Assembly (NCBI RefSeq): GCF_003569045.1
Contig: NZ_BFCB01000003.1
Coordinates: forward strand, 310,001-374,000
DNA: 64,000 bases
Direction: 5' to 3'
Source of the DNA: Aggregatilinea lenta
Lineage (GTDB): Bacteria > Chloroflexota > Anaerolineae > Aggregatilineales > Aggregatilineaceae
Translations under genes and position numbers: made by a program
Shown: positions 44,580 through 51,997 of the stretch, one piece after another
How positions within the stretch are numbered: position 1 is the first letter of the stretch
How the letters are laid out: every line of letters begins with the position of its first letter
Notes under the pieces: model-generated
Told to the model about the DNA's origin: nothing
Databases searched by the model: none
What the model saw: the letters and a program-made list of their open reading frames with translations, nothing else

Positions 44580-44613
44580 AAGGTGTTCCCAGGCGAACAC
44601 CTTTTTATTTTGT
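44580..44613 (+). terminator. Rho-independent terminator of copB
   Basis: A perfect 9-bp stem, AAGGTGTTC-ccaggc-GAACACCTT (44580-44603), followed by TTTATTTTG. Confidence 0.88.
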
Positions 44614-44626
44614 TATTAATCTTTGG

Positions 44627-44655
44627 TTGACATCCGCTTTCCGGGGATCTATCAT
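44627..44655 (+). promoter_or_regulatory. Strong sigma-70 promoter
   Basis: TTGACA (44627-44632), a 17-base spacer, then TATCAT (44650-44655). It directs transcription into the small membrane protein gene at 44749, leaving a leader of about 85 bases. Confidence 0.75.
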
Positions 44656-44748
44656 CTGCTATGTGTCTGTGTAAGACAGGCAACCACCATATCGGGGAGA
44701 GACGGCGTTAATCGAAGCCTAAATCGAATCGGGTGAGGAAGCCAAGCT

Positions 44749-45129
44749 ATGACCGCCATACGAACTGTCAATCCAGCCATCATCCAGACCGCCAGCGAGC
44801 CGCGCCGCGCCGGGAACAAGCTGCCGGGCACGGTCGCCGCGCTGACGCTGGTGTCCAATTTCGTCGTGCTGCAACCCGCACAGGCGTTTGTGCTGGCTCT
44901 GACGATTGGGTTTGGCATGGTGCTGTTGTTCTTTGGCGACTGGCTGAAGCTGCGCCGCCTGTACGCGCTGGCCGCGCTGTCGCTGGTGGCGGGGCTGCTA
45001 CTGGCCTTCAGCGGGCTGGAACTGGCGCTGAGTCTCGCGGTGTGCGTCACCTGGATGGGCATCGCGCTCATGATCTCCGGGCTGCTGGCGATGCCCGCCG
45101 AGATCCACGCGGCGCATTCCGGCGAGTAA
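44749..45129 (+). CDS. Small membrane protein, unknown function
   Basis: A 126-residue protein with a polar head of about 30 residues and then four closely packed hydrophobic segments (TVAALTLVSNFVVLQ, AFVLALTIGFGMVLLFFGDW, YALAALSLVAGLLLAFSG, LALSLAVCVTWMGIALMISG). The basic turn KLRRLY probably faces the cytoplasm. I recognise no family. It has a near-consensus promoter and a strong terminator, so it is a single-gene unit. Its place between copB and the arsenic island may be chance. Confidence 0.65.
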   Translation: MTAIRTVNPAIIQTASEPRRAGNKLPGTVAALTLVSNFVVLQPAQAFVLALTIGFGMVLLFFGDWLKLRRLYALAALSLVAGLLLAFSGLELALSLAVCVTWMGIALMISGLLAMPAEIHAAHSGE

Positions 45130-45163
45130 CTAACTTACCGTCCCGCCCACAAATTCGCAGTCG

Positions 45164-45190
45164 AAGCCCGGCCCTCGCGCCGGGCTTTTT
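45164..45190. terminator. Terminator, probably bidirectional
   Basis: A perfect 9-bp stem, AAGCCCGGC-cctcgc-GCCGGGCTT, ending in a T-run on the plus strand. It lies between convergent genes ending at 45129 and 45202. The complement lacks an equally good T-run, so plus-strand use is surer. Confidence 0.8.
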
Positions 45191-45201
45191 GCTGTCTGGC
45201 G

Positions 45202-45675
45202 CTATACGTCCGCGTCCAGGCAGCGAGCCAGGTAGGCGTCCAGGTCCGGCCCGGCGGGGTTGGCCAGCACCGTCTCCAGCCACGCCTGCCGCTCGAAGCA
45301 TATCACGGCCAGATCCCAAACACATGCGCTCAGTCTCGTAGGCGTGACGTATTCCAGCGCGCGGGGCTGTTCAGTCGGCGCGACGTAGACGTGGTGGTGC
45401 AGCTCGTTTTCACTCTGCCACCAGTCCACGAATACGAACGCCGCGCCGCGCCCATCGTGCACGCCCAGGAAGCCCACGCCGTAGCGATCCGGCGTAACGG
45501 CAGGCTGCGGGAGCCGCTGCGTCGCGATTTGTTGCGCCGCCTGCACCAGCGCAGGACGCGGCAGATCCCGGCCATAGGCGATGCCGTAGACTTTCAAGCG
45601 CCACCCGGCATTTTCCCACGGGGCAAGCGGGCGGATCGGGCGCGGCGCATAGGGTTCCTGAAGCTGAAAGGCCAT
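45202..45675 (-). CDS. Conserved hypothetical protein
   Basis: A 157-residue soluble protein. The start at 45675 has AAGGAG 9 bases upstream; the longer frame runs into acr3. The fold is probably alpha/beta with conserved-looking blocks WRLKVYGIAYGRDLPRPAL, RYGVGFLGVHDGRGAAFVFV, DWWQSENELHHHVYVAP and CVWDLAVICFERQAWLE. The triple His after ENEL could bind a metal. I do not recognise the family. It lies immediately downstream of acr3 on the same strand (95-base gap), so co-transcription with arsenic genes is possible but not shown. Confidence 0.65.
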   Translation of the reverse strand: MAFQLQEPYAPRPIRPLAPWENAGWRLKVYGIAYGRDLPRPALVQAAQQIATQRLPQPAVTPDRYGVGFLGVHDGRGAAFVFVDWWQSENELHHHVYVAPTEQPRALEYVTPTRLSACVWDLAVICFERQAWLETVLANPAGPDLDAYLARCLDADV

Positions 45676-45770
45676 TCTGGCACGCTCCTTTGCGGCACGG
45701 AACTGCACACTGCGCAGAACTGTACCGCGCGCCGGACGGCGTGCCAAGCGGCGGCTGACGCCTTTACCGG

Positions 45771-46892
45771 CTAGTCCCCCGCTGCTGCGGCCTTTGGCGT
45801 TGGCACGGTTGGATCGCCCCGGAAGAATCGCGGCCCAATCCACAGCGCGACATATACCAGCCCAATCAGCGCCGGGACCTCGATCAGCGGGCCGACGACC
45901 GTCGCCAGCGCCTGCCCGGAGGTGATCCCGAAGGCGGCGACCGCTACGGCAATCGCCAGCTCGAAGTTGTTGCTGGCGGCGGTGAACGACAGTGTGGCTG
46001 ATGCGTCGTAGTGGAAGCCTGCGCGGCGTGCGAGGGTGAAACTGATGGCGAACATCAGCACGAAGTACACCAGCAGCGGCACGGCGATACGCAGCACGTC
46101 CACCGGCTTATCCACGATTTTTTCGCCCTGCATGCTGAACATGACCACGATGGTGAACAGCAGCCCGATGATCGCGGTGCGGCCCAGTTTGGGCGCAAAC
46201 TCGCCGTCGTACCATGCGACGCCGCGACGCCGGATCAGCGCGAAACGGGTGATGATACCCGCCAGCAGCGGCACGCCCAGGAAGATCAGCACGCTGCGGG
46301 CGATGTCCCCCATCGACACGCCGACTTCCGCCGTATCCGCGCCCAACGCCTTGGGCACGACGGTCAGGTAGAAATACGCCAGGGGGCTGTACATGATGAT
46401 CTGGAACACGGAGTTCAGCGCGACCAGCACGGCGCAGTCCTCGTTATTGCCGCCTGCCAGCATGTTCCAGATAAGCACCATAGCAATACAGCGCGCCAGC
46501 CCGACGATGATCAGGCCGGTGCGATATTCGGGATAATCGGCCAGGAAGATCCACGCCAGCGCGGTCATCAGTGCCGGGCCGATGATCCAGTTTTGCAGGA
46601 TCGACAGGCCAAACAGCCGCCCCTGGCCGCGCAGGTTGCCCAGTTCTTCGTATTTCACGCGGGCGAGCACGGGGTACATCATCCACAGCAGGCCGATGGC
46701 GATCGGGAACGAGACGGTATCGATCCGCAGCGAATCGAATGTGTCCTGAATGCCGGGCAAGATCGCACCGAGCGCAACGCCCGCCGCCATTGCCAGGAAG
46801 ATCCAGAGCGGCAGGAACCGGTCGAGGAAGGATAACCGCCGGAAGATAGCGCCGGTCTGCCCGGCAGGGGACGATTGGATCTGAGCACTCAT
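45771..46892 (-). CDS. acr3: Arsenite efflux permease Acr3
   Basis: A 373-residue transporter of the bile/arsenite/riboflavin superfamily with ten hydrophobic segments. Markers are RLSFLDRFLPLWIFLAMAAG at the start and GLARCIAMVLIWNMLAGGN, which contains the Cys essential in Acr3 proteins. A second conserved block near the end is ASNNFELAIAVAVAAFGI. It extrudes As(III) (and Sb(III) in some members) using the proton gradient. The ATG at 46892 has AGGAG upstream; the longer frame adds 16 unconserved residues. It lies 37 bases after the second arsC stop on the same strand. Confidence 0.95.
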   Translation of the reverse strand: MSAQIQSSPAGQTGAIFRRLSFLDRFLPLWIFLAMAAGVALGAILPGIQDTFDSLRIDTVSFPIAIGLLWMMYPVLARVKYEELGNLRGQGRLFGLSILQNWIIGPALMTALAWIFLADYPEYRTGLIIVGLARCIAMVLIWNMLAGGNNEDCAVLVALNSVFQIIMYSPLAYFYLTVVPKALGADTAEVGVSMGDIARSVLIFLGVPLLAGIITRFALIRRRGVAWYDGEFAPKLGRTAIIGLLFTIVVMFSMQGEKIVDKPVDVLRIAVPLLVYFVLMFAISFTLARRAGFHYDASATLSFTAASNNFELAIAVAVAAFGITSGQALATVVGPLIEVPALIGLVYVALWIGPRFFRGDPTVPTPKAAAAGD

Positions 46893-46929
46893 ATAAGTTT
46901 TCTCCTGCTGGCTAAAGTCTTCTAAATAC

Positions 46930-47346
46930 CTATAGCGCATCGAGCACGGCGATCACACGCCGCTCAATGTCATCACGCACGGTACGGAATACGGCCATGA
47001 CTTCGTCGTCCGTGCCGGTTGCCTTCGCCGGATCGGGAAAGCTGACGTGCACCTTTTTGCCCTGTCCCAACCACAGCGGGCAGTTCTCCGCCGCGTCGTC
47101 GCAAACGGTGATCACCGCGTCCAGCGGCGTGTCGCGGAACGCTTCGGCGGACTTGGGCGGCGCGTCCGGGTGAGTGATGCCGATCTCGGCCAGAGCTTGC
47201 AGCGCCAGCGGATGCACGCGCTCGGCAGGCTGTGTGCCTGCGCTGACGGCGTGCCACTGGTCGCCGCGCCGGGCGTTGACGATAGCCTCGGCCATCTGCG
47301 AGCGGCACGAGTTGCCGGTGCACAAAAATAGGACCTGACGTTTCAC
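46930..47346 (-). CDS. arsC: Arsenate reductase ArsC, LMW-phosphatase (thioredoxin-coupled) type, copy B
   Basis: A 138-residue protein. The GTG start at 47346 overlaps the stop of the upstream arsC (GTGA). The phosphatase loop is C9TGNSCR, and the two further cysteines are C82 and C89 in VCDDAAENCP. This matches the catalytic triad of thioredoxin-linked ArsC (Cys10, Cys82, Cys89 in Bacillus). It reduces arsenate to arsenite for export by Acr3. An extra Cys (C14) lies inside the loop, not present in copy A. Confidence 0.93.
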   Translation of the reverse strand: MKRQVLFLCTGNSCRSQMAEAIVNARRGDQWHAVSAGTQPAERVHPLALQALAEIGITHPDAPPKSAEAFRDTPLDAVITVCDDAAENCPLWLGQGKKVHVSFPDPAKATGTDDEVMAVFRTVRDDIERRVIAVLDAL

Positions 47347-47783
47347 GCGACCGTCTCCTTGACTTCTGCCAGCCATGTTTTGACCTGTGCGCCGATCTGG
47401 TCGCGCACGGTGCGGAATACGGCTAACGTGTCTGCCTCGCTGCCCGCGAACGCTGCCGGATCGTCGAAGCCCCAGTGCAGTTTTGTGCCAAAGCCCAGAA
47501 ACGTCGTGGGACAGTTTTCCTCTGCGTGCTGGCACACCGTAACCAGATAGTCGAAGTGCATTTGGCCCATGTAGGTACGCACGCTCTTGGACGTTTGGCC
47601 GCTGATATCGATCCCGACCTCGTCCATCACACGCACGGTGTACGGGTTGAGACCCTTAGGCTCCAGCCCGGCGCTGTGCGGTTCCAACCACTCGCCCGCA
47701 TAAGCGCGGACGAACGCCTCGGCCATCTGGCTGCGGGCCGAGTTGCCGGTGCATAAAAACAGGATTTTGCGTTGGCGAGACAT
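47343..47783 (-). CDS. arsC: Arsenate reductase ArsC, LMW-phosphatase type, copy A
   Basis: A 146-residue protein with C11TGNSAR as phosphatase loop and C84/C91 in VCQHAEENCP, again the full cysteine triad. AGGAGG lies 4 bases before the ATG at 47783; an ATG at 47798 is an alternative start. The two arsC copies are clearly diverged from each other rather than a recent duplication, so they may differ in substrate or redox partner. It is second in the transcript arsR-arsC-arsC-acr3, about 90 bases after arsR. Confidence 0.93.
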   Translation of the reverse strand: MSRQRKILFLCTGNSARSQMAEAFVRAYAGEWLEPHSAGLEPKGLNPYTVRVMDEVGIDISGQTSKSVRTYMGQMHFDYLVTVCQHAEENCPTTFLGFGTKLHWGFDDPAAFAGSEADTLAVFRTVRDQIGAQVKTWLAEVKETVA

Positions 47784-47874
47784 GAGGCCTCCTGTCATCT
47801 TTCACGGACCTTATAAATAGATGAACTTCTATATAATTACCACAAAAAAACGCGCCGTCGTGTGCTTTTTCCCG

Positions 47875-48246
47875 TTATTTCAGATGATCCAGCCAGCCGC
47901 GCAACCCATCGAGCGCGCCGGGCCGGAGCTGGTAATAGACCCACAGGCCGCGTTGCTCCGCGTCGATCAGGCCCGCTGCGCGCAGTACTTTCAGGTGGTG
48001 CGAGATGGTCGGCTGCGTCAGGTCAAAGTGCCGCTCGATGTCGCACACGCACACGTCGCCCCCGTAGCGGCTGAGCAGATCCACAATCTGCACGCGCACG
48101 GGATGCCCCAACGTCTTGGACAGCGCCGCAAGGCGATCCGCTTCCTCAGTGGTGAGGTGAAGCTGTGTGTCGCGCGTCGAGCACGAGGTCCTGTGTGCAG
48201 TGCTGGCGGTTTGCTGGCCGGACAGTGTAAGCGGCGTGCCGGGCAT
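47875..48246 (-). CDS. arsR: ArsR-family arsenite-responsive repressor 1
   Basis: A 123-residue winged-helix repressor. The metalloid site is C66-V-C68 in GGDVCVCDIERHF (the CxC of classical ArsR), leading into the recognition helix LTQPTISHHLKVLRAAGLI. Residues 1-30 are a variable tail with one more Cys (SCSTR). As(III) binding should release it from DNA. It heads the arsC-arsC-acr3 transcript, with a promoter/operator at 48279-48307. Confidence 0.93.
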   Translation of the reverse strand: MPGTPLTLSGQQTASTAHRTSCSTRDTQLHLTTEEADRLAALSKTLGHPVRVQIVDLLSRYGGDVCVCDIERHFDLTQPTISHHLKVLRAAGLIDAEQRGLWVYYQLRPGALDGLRGWLDHLK

Positions 48247-48278
48247 AAAAACCCCTTTGAGTGCGAGATTCTTATCGC

Positions 48279-48307
48279 AGCTTACCAGTTATATCGATAG
48301 TTGTCAA
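48279..48307 (-). promoter_or_regulatory. arsR1 promoter with ArsR-type operator
   Basis: Read on the minus strand: TTGACA (48307-48302), a 17-base spacer, then TAAGCT (48284-48279). The spacer holds ACTATCGATAT, so TTGACAACTATCGAT resembles the other two arsenic operators of this window (half-sites TGTC and ATCGAT). Confidence 0.6.
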
Positions 48308-48416
48308 TTTAAGAAAATTTGACCTTCGCCCGCGTAATGTTGGGGCATGCGGATCGCCTGGAGCGTGTTCTGCACTTTTTATGTCCTTACCCGCCAAAAT
48401 GGTGTTACATCAAGAG

Positions 48417-48494
48417 CACCTCGCCGCCTAACCCCCCTCTCCAATCCGATTGGAGAGAGGGTAAACGAGTGTCAGCGAGTGGGGGTGAGGTTTT
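48417..48494. repeat. Second-family dispersed element, ~78 bp
   Basis: The left end CACCTCGCC and right end GGGGGTGAGG are imperfect inverted repeats. The centre is the hairpin CCCTCTCCAAT-ccg-ATTGGAGAGAGGG. It fills most of the 290-base space between arsR1 and arsP, together with the arsR1 operator. Confidence 0.6.
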
Positions 48495-48536
48495 CGTTTC
48501 CGCGATCCTGTTCGCTCAAAAAGGTCGTAACAGCCG

Positions 48537-49607
48537 CTAGATCACAAGGTTGAACAGGTAGCCGGTGGCGATGATGCCCACCGTCAGCACGGCGATATAG
48601 GTGGCGATCAGGCGCGGCCTGAGCACGCGGCGCAGAATGATCATCTCCGGCAGGCTGAGCGCGACCACGGCCATCATGAACGCCAGCACCGTGCCAAGCG
48701 TCGCGCCCTTATCGAGCAGCACGCTGACGATCGGGATTACGCCCGCCGCGTTGGAGTACATCGGCACGCCCAGGATTACAGCGGCGGGCACGGACCACCA
48801 CGCATCCTTACCCATGACGTCCACCATGAAGTCGTCCGGCACGTAGCCATGAATGGCCGCGCCCACGGCGATGCCGCCCACGACGTACGGCCACACCTTG
48901 CCCACGATGTCGCGCGTGCTTTGCAGCGCCTCGCCGAAGCGCTCGGTCCAGGTGAGCCGCGTTTCGAGTTGAGCCTGGGCGTTGGCTTTCACCTTGACCT
49001 GATACACGAACGGCTCGACGTGCTGCTCCATGTGCAGCCGCCCGATGATGAGGCCGGACAGGATGGCGAGCACCATGCCGGACACCATATACAGCCCGGC
49101 GATCTTCCAGCCGAACATGCCGAACAGCAGCACCAGCGCCACCTCGTTGACCATCGGCGCAGTGACCAGGAACGAGAAGGTCACGCCCAGTGGGATGCCC
49201 GATTCCACGAAGCCGATGAATAGCGGCACGGCGGAGCAGGAGCAAAACGGCGTGATGATGCCCAGCAAGGAAGCCAGCACGTTGCCGACGCCTTCGCGCT
49301 GCCCGCCCAGCCAGCGCCGGGTCTGTTCCGGCGTGACAAAGGTGCGCAGCACGGTGATCAGGAAAATCATGCCGGACAGCAGCAGCAGGATCTTGGGCAC
49401 GTCGTAAAAGAAGAAATTGACGGCGCTGCCGAGGTGCGTCTCCGCGCCGAGGCCCAGCAGGTCATAGGCCAGTGCGTCCGCAACCCGCTGCAGGCTACTA
49501 TAGGCGGCCCACCACATTAACGCCGCCACAGCCAGCAGCGCGAAGCTCTGCCGGTTCCCGGTCCCGATCCGATTTACCAGCGCGATCCGCTGCGATTTGA
49601 ACGACAT
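48537..49607 (-). CDS. arsP: ArsP-type permease (organoarsenical efflux)
   Basis: A 356-residue membrane protein with about eight segments and a central cytoplasmic loop (residues 195-250). The motif GIITPFCSCSAVPLFIGF (Cys122, Cys124) is the hallmark of the ArsP/DUF318 permease group; matching half-repeats TAPMVNEVALVLLFG and GVPMYSNAAGVIPIV are also present. ArsP proteins export trivalent methylated or aromatic arsenicals. With arsM 1.3 kb away this would expel methylarsenite. AGGAAG lies before the ATG. The thioredoxin gene and arsR2 lie upstream on the same strand, giving an arsR-trx-arsP set. Confidence 0.9.
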   Translation of the reverse strand: MSFKSQRIALVNRIGTGNRQSFALLAVAALMWWAAYSSLQRVADALAYDLLGLGAETHLGSAVNFFFYDVPKILLLLSGMIFLITVLRTFVTPEQTRRWLGGQREGVGNVLASLLGIITPFCSCSAVPLFIGFVESGIPLGVTFSFLVTAPMVNEVALVLLFGMFGWKIAGLYMVSGMVLAILSGLIIGRLHMEQHVEPFVYQVKVKANAQAQLETRLTWTERFGEALQSTRDIVGKVWPYVVGGIAVGAAIHGYVPDDFMVDVMGKDAWWSVPAAVILGVPMYSNAAGVIPIVSVLLDKGATLGTVLAFMMAVVALSLPEMIILRRVLRPRLIATYIAVLTVGIIATGYLFNLVI

Positions 49608-49654
49608 CGTTTGAGCTTCCTGTCTCTAACGTGCTGCGAAATGTGCCGTATGTG

Positions 49655-49906
49655 TTAGTTGGCCTGCTGCTCCAGCGCCCAACTCACGATCTGATCGCCG
49701 GAGGGGATGCGCCCGCTGGACACGACCTGCTCGTTCATGACCAGCGCGGGCGTGCTGACGACGCCATACGCGGCGATGTCGGCGTAATCGGTGACCTTGA
49801 CCAGCTCGTACGCGATGCCCGGCTGGGCGTCGAGCGCTTTGCGTGTTTCGGCTTCCAGCTTTTTGCAGTTAGGGCAGCCCGATCCCAAGACTTTGACCGT
49901 TAACAT
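49655..49906 (-). CDS. Small thioredoxin-fold protein (CxxC)
   Basis: An 83-residue protein of the small redox-active disulfide (MTH895/TM0996-like) type: GSGCPNCKKLEAETRKAL gives the CPNC active site and VVSTPALVMNEQVVSSG the cis-Pro loop. It often accompanies ArsP-type permeases. It may reduce the ArsC disulfide or handle a thiol of the arsenical; that is inference. The ATG at 49906 has AGGAGA upstream; the nine extra residues of the longer frame are not needed. Confidence 0.88.
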   Translation of the reverse strand: MLTVKVLGSGCPNCKKLEAETRKALDAQPGIAYELVKVTDYADIAAYGVVSTPALVMNEQVVSSGRIPSGDQIVSWALEQQAN

Positions 49907-49946
49907 AGACCTGTTCTCCTGTGATTGATTCATGAAAAGGGTCTCA

Positions 49947-50012
49947 TACCCCGCAGCTTGCTGCGAGACTGTAGAAGGTTTTGAGAGTGATACCCCGTAG
50001 CTTGCTACGGGG
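49947..50012. repeat. Pair of CCCCGTAGC hairpins
   Basis: ATACCCCGCAGCTTGCTGCG at 49947-49966 is repeated as ATACCCCGTAGCTTGCTACG at 49991-50010. The second copy is a perfect palindrome, CCCCGTAGC-tt-GCTACGGGG. They lie between arsR2 and the thioredoxin gene and could attenuate or process the transcript. Confidence 0.6.
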
Positions 50013-50041
50013 AGACTTCATTTCGTCGATGACAAGAACGC

Positions 50042-50386
50042 TCAGGCGATTTCCATGCGCGCCGTGGCACAGTGCGGGCAGGCGCAGTTGTCCAGCGTTT
50101 CCGGCTCCCCTACGTGCTGCAATCCCAATGCCATCTCGACCAGGGCATCCACGCGCGGATCGGCCAACCGGTAAAAGACCTTAAGCCCATCTTTGCGCGC
50201 CGCGATCAGCCCGGCTTCACGCAGAACCATCAACTGCTGCGAGATGTACGCCTGACGTCTGTCGAATGCGGTTTCCATGTGGCACACGCACACCTCACCG
50301 CCCCGCAGCATGTTCAGAATTTGCAGGCGGACCGGATGCCCCATGGCACGGAAGAGGGCAGCACCCTCGTCATAGCTGGCGGTCAT
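50042..50386 (-). CDS. arsR: ArsR-family repressor 2
   Basis: A 114-residue winged-helix regulator. C33-V-C35 in GGEVCVCHMETAF is the classical metal site, followed by RRQAYISQQLMVLREAGLI. It has an extra Cys-rich tail (NCACPHCATARMEIA) with a CxCxxC pattern that could form a second metal site. AAAGGAG lies 6 bases before the ATG. It heads the trx-arsP set. Confidence 0.9.
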   Translation of the reverse strand: MTASYDEGAALFRAMGHPVRLQILNMLRGGEVCVCHMETAFDRRQAYISQQLMVLREAGLIAARKDGLKVFYRLADPRVDALVEMALGLQHVGEPETLDNCACPHCATARMEIA

Positions 50387-50509
50387 GGTTGCTCCTTTGC
50401 ATTCAAAAAACTGAATATAGTCTAACCCTCACTCTCATATGGCAGCAGCGTCACTTGTCACTGAATCGACGTGACAGGTTGTATGTGCTGCGCGAACTGC
50501 ACCAACTGC

Positions 50510-50537
50510 TTGACATATCGATAAATGTCGATAGAAT
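50510..50537 (+). promoter_or_regulatory. Promoter and ArsR operator of arsR3
   Basis: TTGACA (50510-50515), a 16-base spacer, then TAGAAT (50532-50537). The spacer is the operator ATCGATA-AA-TGTCGAT (50517-50532), which has the symmetry of the arsM operator. The predicted start site is about 50544-50545, at the ATG itself. Confidence 0.75.
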
Positions 50538-50544
50538 GGAAGCT

Positions 50545-50877
50545 ATGAACACGGACCCGGTACTGTTTGCCAAGGCGCTTGCTGACGAAACGCGGCAGGA
50601 GATCATGACGCATCTCTGCTGCGTATGGCTGAGCGTGGGCGATCTGGTGGACAAGATGGACGGCAAGGTCAACCAGCCGACCGTCAGCCACCACCTGAAG
50701 AAGCTCGAAGACGCCGGGCTGGTGAGCGTGCGCCAGGAAGGGCGGAACCGGTTTTACACGCTCAACCAGGAACAGCTCACGGTCTGCTGCGGCGTTCTGG
50801 TCAGCGCGTTCGCGCCCGACTACGCGCCGCAGGTGATCCGGCCCGACGAGATCACGGGTCCGCAATCACGCAGTTAG
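50545..50877 (+). CDS. arsR: ArsR-family repressor 3, probably leaderless
   Basis: A 110-residue winged-helix protein with recognition helix NQPTVSHHLKKLEDAGLV. It lacks the CVC motif of the other two; instead it has vicinal Cys pairs C25-C26 (THLCCVWLS) and C81-C82 (LTVCCGVLV), as in a distinct ArsR subgroup. I place the start at 50545 rather than the in-frame ATG 50536, because 50536 overlaps the -10 hexamer and transcription should begin at about 50545. arsM follows 60 bases after the stop, and the two are probably expressed together. Confidence 0.88.
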   Translation: MNTDPVLFAKALADETRQEIMTHLCCVWLSVGDLVDKMDGKVNQPTVSHHLKKLEDAGLVSVRQEGRNRFYTLNQEQLTVCCGVLVSAFAPDYAPQVIRPDEITGPQSRS

Positions 50878-50898
50878 GCTCTTTTTTTGTCCTGAAGC

Positions 50899-50914
50899 AT
50901 CGACAAGTGTCGAT
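50899..50914. promoter_or_regulatory. ArsR operator upstream of arsM
   Basis: A perfect palindrome ATCGACA-AG-TGTCGAT, 24 bases before the arsM start. Only a weak -35 (TTGTCC) precedes it, so arsM may have its own regulated promoter or depend on readthrough from arsR3. Confidence 0.7.
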
Positions 50915-50937
50915 ATGTAGCTTGTGAGGAGCACAGC

Positions 50938-51762
50938 ATGACATCACCAACATCCAGCAAACCAGCAGGCATACCCGCCTCCGCGGACGACATTCACAGC
51001 GCTGTACGCCAGCATTACGGCTCGATTGCCCGGCGCAGCGATCCCGATCTGGCGGTGGTGACGGCGGCCTCGTGCTGCGGCGATTCGTCGAGCGGCGCGT
51101 CGTGCTGCGCGCCCGCCCTCTACGACGCCGAACTGCTCGAAAACCTGCCCGCGGATGTGACCGGGCTGTCGCTCGGCTGCGGCGATCCGGTGACCATCGC
51201 GGGCCTGAAGACGGGCGAAACGGTGCTGGACCTGGGCAGCGGCGGCGGGATTGACTGCTTCCTGGCGGCGCGGCAGGTGGGCGAGAGCGGCCACGTGATC
51301 GGCGTGGATATGACGCCGGACATGCTCGACAAGGCCAACGCGGCCAAAGCGCGCATGGGCGTGACCAACGTCGAGTTCCGCCGGGGGCAGATCGAGGCGC
51401 TGCCCGTGGACGACGCCACCGTCGACGTGGTGATGTCCAACTGCGTGATCAACCTCTCACCGGATAAGCGCGCCGTGTTCGCGGAAGCGTTCCGCGTGCT
51501 AAAGCCGGGCGGACGCGCTGCCATCAGTGACGTGGTGACCGAAGGCGCCGACCCCGACGGCCTGCCGTTCGACGTGCTGTCGTGGTCGGCGTGCGTGGCG
51601 GGCGCAATCGACGTGAACGCCTACATGGACCTGATGCGTGAGGTCGGCTTTGTGGACGTGCAGGCAGTGGACAAGGCCGAGGGCATCGGCGGCGAGCCGA
51701 CCCCGCCCTCCGGCGATCTGCGCGTCTACAGCGCGCGCATCACGGGGCGCAAACCGGCCTGA
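50938..51762 (+). CDS. arsM: Arsenite S-adenosylmethionine methyltransferase ArsM
   Basis: A 274-residue methyltransferase that methylates As(III). The opening [13 protein letters not shown] and the Cys-rich [17 protein letters not shown] are typical. The AdoMet site is [18 protein letters not shown], followed by [13 protein letters not shown]. The As(III)-binding cysteines are in [14 protein letters not shown] and [18 protein letters not shown] lies before the ATG. The methylated trivalent product would be the substrate for the ArsP permease encoded nearby on the opposite strand. Confidence 0.96.
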   Translation: MTSPTSSKPAGIPASADDIHSAVRQHYGSIARRSDPDLAVVTAASCCGDSSSGASCCAPALYDAELLENLPADVTGLSLGCGDPVTIAGLKTGETVLDLGSGGGIDCFLAARQVGESGHVIGVDMTPDMLDKANAAKARMGVTNVEFRRGQIEALPVDDATVDVVMSNCVINLSPDKRAVFAEAFRVLKPGGRAAISDVVTEGADPDGLPFDVLSWSACVAGAIDVNAYMDLMREVGFVDVQAVDKAEGIGGEPTPPSGDLRVYSARITGRKPA

Positions 51763-51789
51763 CGAGGAATTTTCAGACGGCGCGCAACG

Positions 51790-51818
51790 TTGTCCCCGCG
51801 CCGCACGTAATGTACACT
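51790..51818 (+). promoter_or_regulatory. Sigma-70 promoter of a leader RNA
   Basis: TTGTCC (51790-51795), an exact 17-base spacer, then TACACT (51813-51818). Transcription should begin near 51825, about 265 bases before the GNAT start codon. Confidence 0.6.
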
Positions 51819-51824
51819 GAATGC

Positions 51825-51963
51825 ACGCTCTGAAGGAGGCGCACGCGAATGGTTCTCTAGCAGGTTTTCGATCACGACGAGTCGTTTTCCCCCCGTGCGA
51901 ACGGGCCGGATCTTGTCGTGCTGCGCCTGCTGGTCAAGCCATGCCGCTGACACTGCATTCTGA
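51825..51963 (+). ncRNA. Structured leader with a three-codon minigene
   Basis: A strong AAGGAGG (51833-51839) is followed after 9 bases by ATG GTT CTC TAG (51849-51860), a minigene for Met-Val-Leu. Just after the stop a long-range helix can form: AGCAGG (51859-51864) with CCTGCT (51926-51931), and CACGACGAG (51873-51881) with CTTGTCGTG (51912-51920). A terminator follows. This is the layout of a ribosome-dependent attenuator or riboswitch, but I recognise no known class. Confidence 0.5.
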
Positions 51964-51997
51964 GGGGTTGCGGGCGCACTGCTCGCAGCCCCTTTTT
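51964..51997 (+). terminator. Intrinsic terminator ahead of the GNAT gene
   Basis: GGGGTTGCGGGC (51964-51975) pairs fully with GCTCGCAGCCCC (51981-51992), with two G-U pairs, followed by TTTTT. It lies 200 bases after arsM but 95 bases before the next gene. It could end arsM transcripts or attenuate the GNAT leader. Confidence 0.75.
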
